Source of the DNA: Falciphora oryzae | Taxonomy: Eukaryota > Ascomycota > Sordariomycetes > Magnaporthales > Magnaporthaceae | Direction of reading: 5' to 3' | Assembly (NCBI GenBank): GCA_000733355.1 | Contig: JNVV01000010.1 | Location: 858,244-922,243 of the forward strand | Length of the DNA stretch: 64,000 nt | In this document: positions 58,002 to 64,000 of the stretch, one piece after another | Position numbering within the stretch: the first letter of the stretch is position 1 | How the letters are laid out: every line of letters starts with the position of its first letter | Program-made: the position numbers and the translations under genes | The notes under the pieces: generated by a model | What the model was told of the DNA's origin: nothing | Databases searched by the model: none | What the model saw: only the letters and a program-made list of their open reading frames with translations

Positions 58002-59415
58002 ATGGCGCGCATCAAGCAAGCACGACCCGTCCAGCGAGAACCCTCGTCAGAGTTCATTAGCAAGCACGACCGGCCACCACCGCCAGGCGCAGAAAATGGG
58101 AAGGCCAAGGCCGAGAGCAGGGCCGTAGCGGCGACGGACACGCTCCCAGAGGCGGGGCTGATGCAGCTCGTAGTTGCCGTCGCAGGCATCTACGGCTCCT
58201 TGTAAGTTTGATCTCGAGTCGCTTTCCTTTGCGCGCTCCGGAGCAGCGAGGCTGACCGATGCGTTTCTCCCACAGCCTCACCTGGGCCTATCTCCAAGAG
58301 AAGCTCACGACGACGCCGTACGGGCCCCCCGGCGCCCCAGAGGTGTTCAAGTTCCCCGTCTTCCTCAACACGATCCAGTCGTGCTTCGCGGCCGCGACCG
58401 GGCTCGTCTACCTCGTGGCCAGCACGCCCAAGGGCAAGGCCGTGCCGCCCGTGATACCCGCGCGGTCCATGCTGGGCCCGCTGCTGCTGGTGGCGGTGAC
58501 GACGGCGCTGGCGAGCCCGTTTGGCTACGCGAGCCTGGCCCACATCGACTACATCACCTTCCTGCTGGCCAAGTCGTGCAAGCTGCTGCCCGTCATGTTT
58601 CTGCACGTCACCATCTTCCGCAAGCGCTACCCCATGTACAAGTACCTCGTAGTCGCCGCCGTCACGGCCGGCGTCGCCGTCTTCACGCTGCATAGCGGCA
58701 GCAAGAAGGGCCACAAGAAGGCCGCCGCGTCCTCGACGGGCCAGACCGCCTGGGGTCTGCTCCTGCTCGGCATCAACCTGCTCTTCGACGGCCTGACCAA
58801 CGCGACCCAGGACCACATCTTCACCGCCTTCCGCCCCTACTCGGGCCCGCAGATGATGTGCGCCAACAACCTCATGGGCGGCGCCGTCACTGCCGCCTAC
58901 CTGCTCCTGAGCCCCTGGCTGGTCAGCACCGGCCTGGGCGAGTGGCTCGGCATGGACGCCGCCGGCGGCGCCGGCGAGCTACAGGCCGCCCTCGCCTTCA
59001 TGCGCCGCTACCCATCCGTCTGGACCGACGTGCTCGGCTTCGCTGCGTGCGGCGCTGTCGGCCAGGTTTTCATCTGTAAGTTGTTCCTCTCTCTCCCCGT
59101 CGGCGCTCTAGCGACCTGTCGGCTGCCGCTGCTCGGACAATCTTGACCGGATTCTAACCGCACGTCTATGCGCACACAGTCTACACCCTCGCGACCTTCT
59201 CGTCCGTCCTCCTTGTCACCGTCACCGTGACGCGCAAGATGTTCACCATGATGCTCTCCGTCGTCGCCTTTGGCCACCGCCTGACCAGCATGCAGTGGCT
59301 CGGCGTCGGGCTCGTCTTTGGCGGCATCGGCGTCGAGGCCGCCATTGCGCGCCAGGAGAAGATGGCCAAGGAGGCCGCGAAGAGGGACAAGGCCTTGTCA
59401 GAAAAGGCCCAGTGA
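58002..59415 (+). CDS. hut1: UDP-galactose transporter homolog HUT1, three exons
   Basis: Exons are 58002-58201, 58276-59075 and 59180-59415 (411 aa). Introns are 74 bp (GTAAGT to CCACAG) and 104 bp (GTAAGT to CACAG), each closing a Phe codon ([12 protein letters not shown] and [12 protein letters not shown]). HUT1 proteins are multi-pass nucleotide-sugar transporters of the ER membrane that supply the lumen for glycosylation and folding. About ten hydrophobic segments are visible, starting with [21 protein letters not shown] after a 50-residue soluble, charged N-terminus. Conserved family stretches are [29 protein letters not shown] and [13 protein letters not shown]. The C-terminus is Lys-rich ([18 protein letters not shown]). 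No anomaly was found. Confidence 0.92.
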
Positions 59416-61198
59416 TGGCTGAGACATCAGTATCCATTCATGTTTCCATATAGAACCCTCGATTTTCCTTCTCTCTCTCCTCTTCTTGCTAGATGTTTTC
59501 CTCCAAAGGTCAACAGCATATACTCTCCGAGTCCTGAGAGGCAGATCAAGTGCTGCGAGCACGTTTGAAAACGAGAGATCAGCCAAAGGTCCGATTCTGG
59601 GTCTAGGCGCTGGATCAGAAGGAAACGAAAAAGTCACTTGTTGCGGTGGCTTTTTGTCGGCCTCGACCAGGAAAATGCAAGATTTACTTGACTAGATTAT
59701 TTAGATGTATATAGGTAGATACAATTCGACTAGTTCTCGACACTCCATAGTTCCTCGAGTCCAAATGGCAAGAGCCACACGCAAAAATAAGGAAGGAAAA
59801 AAAAAATAAAAAATAAAAAAAATGTGGCCACATTGGGAAACTGGGATACCACAGTAAGTGTGTGGCACGCAACTTCAAACAGCCTTATTGATCGGCGAGA
59901 CATGGCGGCCAGGCAGGGGACTGTGACACCGGAAGCCCAGTGCTCCACTCATTATTAGCCCGTCGGGGCTTTTTTTCCCTCATCCTAAGGCCAAAAAAAA
60001 AAGTCATCAGACGAAGTCAACGCTAGTAATAACCCAAAATTATTTTTAGAACCGCAACAACAGCCGGGGTGGGCCTATGTTGTGCGTTTGGAGGGAACTC
60101 AAATCGCCTGCCCTGCCCCCAGACGCGGGTGGCGGCGAGGTGGGATGGTGGCGAAGAGCGAGCAAGGGATAGGTGGACGTGAGGAGGGCCCCCCGGGTAC
60201 CGTGCTCGTGCTGATTAGGTATTGTAGGCCCAAAAAATGGACGGGTAGGGACTGTGTGTTTCCAGTCCCTCCCTCCCGTGCAGTCGATGCGACCCCGGTT
60301 CCATCTCACTCCGGTATGTTTCGTTTCGGCAGCCAGCCAGAAACACAAGTCACGTTTGAATGCGGAAGACGCCCAAGACAAGGACCACGGCATGCTGGAG
60401 TTTCCCTTTTCAAGTTTGTAGATTCTCTAAGCTAAGTCAGAGGACAAAAGGGTTGCCTGAAGGGCGCCCCTTGCCTCGTTGGTATTCTAGTTTCCCCAAT
60501 AAAACTTCCGTCCTCATAAAATGCTAAGAAACAAATGCAGAGTTTTGGCGATGACAAGCCTTTGGCCCCCTGGGCATTGCTATAGTGACTCTCGTTCCCT
60601 AGGCCTCCCCTACATTGGTGTGGTGGCCGAGTGCACCGCCGCGTATCGGCGGATAAAGACTGCTGACCGATACATAGCTGACATGGAGCTTGGCAAGGAG
60701 CAGAGCAAAAACCCAGAAAGGGAAAGTCTGAATATAAAAAGATGGGCTTGTTGGTTGGTGCCCTTTATTCCCAAAGGCGCCGGTCTCCTTTCCAGTAGAA
60801 TAGCCTCCCATACATGGAGAGCGAGACAAGAAATGCGTTGCTAGGGCGCCAGCTCGCTTTCTTTTGAAGTCTCCTCAAGATTACACATTTCGATTTAGCG
60901 TCAGGCTGTTAGGAAACACAAAGGGAAAGAGAGAAAAGAAAACAGAGAGAAAATAGCGAAAGGGTTTCCTCTCTCGTGGTTCGCCGCCCCTACCAGTTCG
61001 CCGCCCGCTGTGCTTGCTCGCGTGTCGGGAAATGTCGAAGTGAAATTTGACAAATGAAAGCATCTTCGTGGACACTGTGGACACTTGAAGAAAAAAGACA
61101 AATGGGATAGATATGATATAGTTGTTATGATGGCGGTAAGCACGACCGCGTTGGCACACCGTAATATGAGTGGCCAATATGTAGAGGAGAGGCAATGC
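59416..61198. other. convergent intergenic region
   Basis: This lies between the HUT1 3' end (plus) and the phosphatase 3' end (minus). A/T-rich runs near 59795-59820 and 59990-60000 are probably terminator or UTR sequence. No gene was seen. Confidence 0.4.
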
Positions 61199-63844
61199 TC
61201 AGAGCAGCTCGTCAATAGATCGGACGATGGGTGTCTCGCCTTTTGTCGGTGGGCTTCGCGGGTCCGCAACCTGCGTGGGCCGCGCGAAGGGGTGAAACGG
61301 ATCTCTCGGGAACATGGTCTCCCGCGGTGAAAAGACACCATCGTCGGGCGTCGGAGGGACCTCGACTAGGCGCATCCCACCGAAATCGGCCCCGGGAAAC
61401 GGCGCGGGGTGGAGAGGGTTGCTCGTCATCGTCTCGACTCGAGGCGACATTAGGGCGTCGTCGTCGTCGAAGGTTGCCGCGGGCATGATCGAAACCCGCG
61501 TTGCTGTCGAAGGCGCCGGCGCACGCTTCTCCGGCTGGGGCGCTTGCGGCGGGCTATCCATGCTGAGAGGCACGAAACCGCCGAAGCTACCAAAGCCGGC
61601 GAGCCCCCCAAAACCCTCGCTGTGGCTGGTGTCGCTCTTCTTCTGAAGCCTGTGGGCACCGAACCCGGGGGATGGTGGGGGTTTCCCAAACGACGACGGT
61701 GCAAAACCCGGTGATAGTGGGGGCATGGATAATGCGATGGGAGCAAGTCCATGGGATGAGGAGGGCTTTGATAGAGAAAGGGGAGCCAGGCCGGGAGCGA
61801 AACCTGGAGACGGCGGGGGTCTCGTCGGCGCTGGCGGGGCGAAGCTGGGGAAAGGTGCCGCCCCCAATCCCGAAGGAGCAAACCCGGGCGATGGAGGCGG
61901 CCGTGATAATGATATTGCCTCAAATCCTAGTGATGAACGAGGCATCTGCAGTGATGTGGACTTGACCGGGCTTGAAGAACCCCGGCTCGCGGACACCTCA
62001 GACGGCTTGGCAACGTGATCCATATTGAAGCGCCCAAACTTGCCGGGATCGCGCTCGTCTTCTTTTTCTGACCACGAGAAGCTGGATGGGGCTGAAGAGG
62101 GACCGGGGGAGACAGGCTGTCCTGGCGTGGAGGATCCGCGCGCCCTGAGCGGACTCTTCTCAGGACTCTGGGTAGAGCCGGCCTCGTCGGGTAGCGGCGC
62201 CGTCAGCGGTTCCTTGGGAGCAATTTCGATAGCATCAACTGAGAGCGCCACACGGTGGTGCTTGGTCGGGCTCTTGCCCGCCCGCGGCCTCAAGGCAGAG
62301 GCAGGCGTAAGCCTCCGCTTGGAAACTTCCTTCTGGAAGTCCTGCAAGCAGTACATGAGACGCATGTTGGGGCTGATCCACCTGCTCTTGGCCTGAGCAG
62401 CGTAGTAAGCATCGTTCACGCTCAGCTCCGGGTTCTGATACATGCCGTAGGCAATGATCAGACTGGCCGACCGACTTGCGCCTTGCTGGCAATGAACCAA
62501 GACCTTCTTTCCCTCTCTTGTCTTACGATCAATCGTCTCGCAGAGTGTCATGAGGTCCGGGGCAATGTCGGTGTTGTGATCCCAGGGCATGTGAATGTAC
62601 TCGGGCTGTTTGACCGGGCTGAGGGCCCTGGGCGTGGTCGGGGTCGCAGCGTCATCCAAGGGGAACTCGAAAGCGGTGCTAAAACTTGCTGTTGTTGCGG
62701 CTGTGTCTGGGATCGGTGAGTCACTCGCGGGCAGTGTTGCCTTGGCATGAAACGGGTTGAGAACCTCGCGCGCGACGTTGATGACGACGTCGAATCTTGA
62801 TGCCACCTCGGCCGAGGGCTCTGAGAACAAAAACACGTCATCCCTGTAGATGGCAATCGGACCGTTCGGATAGCCGGGAGACTTCTGGTCCTCGTTGTTC
62901 TCAACCTCGTGGTAAGGCTCGAAATCGAAAGCAGCCCGATTCGCGACCTGTGCTCGGATCGGCGACTCTTCTTCATGAATGGTAGACCCAAACGTCGGGG
63001 GTGGCGCAGAAGGCTTGGATGGGCGCAGAAACTCGGAAAGGCCAGACTCGTTACGCTCCAGGACGGTGGGGATGGTCATGCCACCGACAGGCCCAAAGGT
63101 AGCCGATTTGAGACCCGAGAGCATGTGTGGCGACGAGGTCGAGTGTTTGAGGGCGCGCCGCTGGAGGATTGGGGGGATCGGGATAGTCGGCGATGAGGGG
63201 ACCTCTAGCAAAGGAGCCGGCTTGTGTAGGTCTTGTGAGCTGGTCTTCAGGCTAAGCTGGCTGGGCTTGCGCTTCATGGCCGGGATTGTGGGCTTGATGA
63301 AGACGGGAGACGATGGCTCAGAAACCAGCGTCGATGATAGAGAATTCGTAAAAGGCGGTTGTATTGAGAGCCCCTTCATGTTCCGCGGCCGCCTGGGTCC
63401 AGGCGAAGTCATGGGCCGCTGTGTGGGCTCCGAGACGGTGAGAGACGCCATCGATGACAGGCCCCCGAATGTCGGGCCGGGGAAGGAAGAGAGTGGGATA
63501 AGGTTGTTGATTGGAGAGTCCGGGGAGGACGAGGGAGACTGGTCCGAAAGGGATGACGAATCTGTACACGAGGCAGTCGTTGTCGGGGAGGAGTCTGCTG
63601 ATTCGGTGTTCTGGGTCGAGGTGCTATCGTGGTGCTTGTGGAGAGGGTCGGATGGGATGGCGGCTGGGTGAAGAGGTTGTTGCTGGCCCGACAGCTTGGT
63701 CCCGGGCGAGTCGATGTCCATCATCTTGGAGTCCACAACGGTAATGGTGCCCCTGTCGTCCATAGCCCCTGACTCGATGTCGAAAACTGACATGAACGAA
63801 GGGATCTGGTCCTCATACAAGCGCCTGGCCGCAGCTGAAGGCAT
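61199..63844 (-). CDS. dual-specificity (MAP-kinase-type) protein phosphatase
   Basis: A frame of 881 aa from the ATG at 63844 (MPSAAARRLYEDQ). The same frame is open upstream to a TAG at 63983-63985 without another ATG, so either this ATG is the start or an upstream exon lies beyond the window (ATAG just before 63983 could be an acceptor). The catalytic domain (about residues 330-530) has the HCQQGASRS signature with Cys at about residue 452 and a general-acid region PWDHNTDIAPD. Its layout is that of fungal dual-specificity phosphatases such as Msg5/Pmp1, which dephosphorylate MAP kinases on Thr and Tyr. The N-terminal 330 residues are Ser/Thr/Pro-rich and probably carry docking and phosphorylation sites. 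The C-terminal third contains four degenerate copies of a PPPSPGFAP unit and ends IVRSIDELL. The exact substrate is unknown. Confidence 0.85.
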   Translation of the reverse strand: MPSAAARRLYEDQIPSFMSVFDIESGAMDDRGTITVVDSKMMDIDSPGTKLSGQQQPLHPAAIPSDPLHKHHDSTSTQNTESADSSPTTTASCTDSSSLSDQSPSSSPDSPINNLIPLSSFPGPTFGGLSSMASLTVSEPTQRPMTSPGPRRPRNMKGLSIQPPFTNSLSSTLVSEPSSPVFIKPTIPAMKRKPSQLSLKTSSQDLHKPAPLLEVPSSPTIPIPPILQRRALKHSTSSPHMLSGLKSATFGPVGGMTIPTVLERNESGLSEFLRPSKPSAPPPTFGSTIHEEESPIRAQVANRAAFDFEPYHEVENNEDQKSPGYPNGPIAIYRDDVFLFSEPSAEVASRFDVVINVAREVLNPFHAKATLPASDSPIPDTAATTASFSTAFEFPLDDAATPTTPRALSPVKQPEYIHMPWDHNTDIAPDLMTLCETIDRKTREGKKVLVHCQQGASRSASLIIAYGMYQNPELSVNDAYYAAQAKSRWISPNMRLMYCLQDFQKEVSKRRLTPASALRPRAGKSPTKHHRVALSVDAIEIAPKEPLTAPLPDEAGSTQSPEKSPLRARGSSTPGQPVSPGPSSAPSSFSWSEKEDERDPGKFGRFNMDHVAKPSEVSASRGSSSPVKSTSLQMPRSSLGFEAISLSRPPPSPGFAPSGLGAAPFPSFAPPAPTRPPPSPGFAPGLAPLSLSKPSSSHGLAPIALSMPPLSPGFAPSSFGKPPPSPGFGAHRLQKKSDTSHSEGFGGLAGFGSFGGFVPLSMDSPPQAPQPEKRAPAPSTATRVSIMPAATFDDDDALMSPRVETMTSNPLHPAPFPGADFGGMRLVEVPPTPDDGVFSPRETMFPRDPFHPFARPTQVADPRSPPTKGETPIVRSIDELL
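61640..61910 (-). repeat. degenerate PPPSPGFAP-coding repeat
   Basis: Four copies of a unit encoding P-P-x-S-P-G-F-(A/G) are spaced by 15-30 residues inside the phosphatase C-terminus. Ser-Pro sites in each unit could be MAP-kinase targets. Confidence 0.75.
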
Positions 63845-64000
63845 ATTCGGCCCGTCTGCCGTCACTTGCTGTTCCACCTGTTGGAGACGCCTCCTCTTGC
63901 TCGCTTGCGCCAGTCGCCGCCGCGCGCTGTTGAACCAAGTTGTGTCCGTCTTGAATGAATCGGCTTGCGCGAACAAGCCGGACTATCGCCCTAGACGACT

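Noticed and set aside
1..64000. tRNA and rRNA genes
   Set aside because: I looked by eye for T-loop-like GGTTCRA motifs; the hits lie inside coding exons or lack matching arms. A dedicated covariance-model search would be decisive.

Overview
The window looks like nuclear DNA of a filamentous ascomycete (Pezizomycotina, probably a sordariomycete). The genes have short introns (about 60-380 bp) with GT-AG ends and CTAAC/CTGAC branch sites, the gene space is GC-rich with GC-rich third codon positions, gene families such as TFIIIC tau55, Iwr1, PAS kinase, HUT1 and secretory lipase are typical of the group, and the transposons carry C-to-T type damage resembling repeat-induced point mutation (RIP). 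The species cannot be fixed from sequence alone. One assembly gap (N run) lies at 16668-16838.

Left part (1-20 kb): an Sde182/DUF1593-type hydrolase-like gene (minus), a decayed cytochrome P450 (plus), the RNA polymerase II import factor Iwr1 (plus), a gene of unknown function (minus), a gene-poor stretch of almost 5 kb holding the N gap and long T/A runs, then a TFIIIC tau55/Tfc7-type histidine phosphatase (minus). I worked out exon structures by reading splice sites and frames. Two are easy to miss: an in-frame 153-bp intron inside Iwr1 and a distal third exon of tau55.

Middle (20.67-31.0 kb): a nested transposon. A PIF/Harbinger DNA transposon (perfect 43-bp terminal inverted repeats, TTA target duplication, a Myb/SANT-like gene and a DDE transposase gene facing each other) was invaded by a 6981-bp Ty3/Gypsy chromovirus-type LTR retrotransposon (295-bp LTRs, ATTAG duplication) that landed inside the transposase gene. 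The retroelement has one gag-pol frame that ends inside its 3' LTR, and a primer binding site complementary to its own LTR, as in self-primed Tf1/sushi elements. It is riddled with stop codons and transition mutations.

Right part (31-64 kb): conserved cell-regulation genes. These are an F-box/LRR protein (minus) divergent from a PAS-domain protein kinase (plus), a secreted lipase with a GC-AG intron (minus), a five-exon TBC RabGAP (minus) divergent from a disordered protein with WGDF/FGDF motifs (plus), a triple-KH RNA-binding protein (plus), the HUT1 nucleotide-sugar transporter (plus), and a dual-specificity phosphatase (minus) that reaches close to the window edge. They do not form one pathway; this is an ordinary mix of signalling, trafficking, transcription and RNA-control genes. 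I found no gene-cluster-like novel system. The most interesting structure is the nested transposon.
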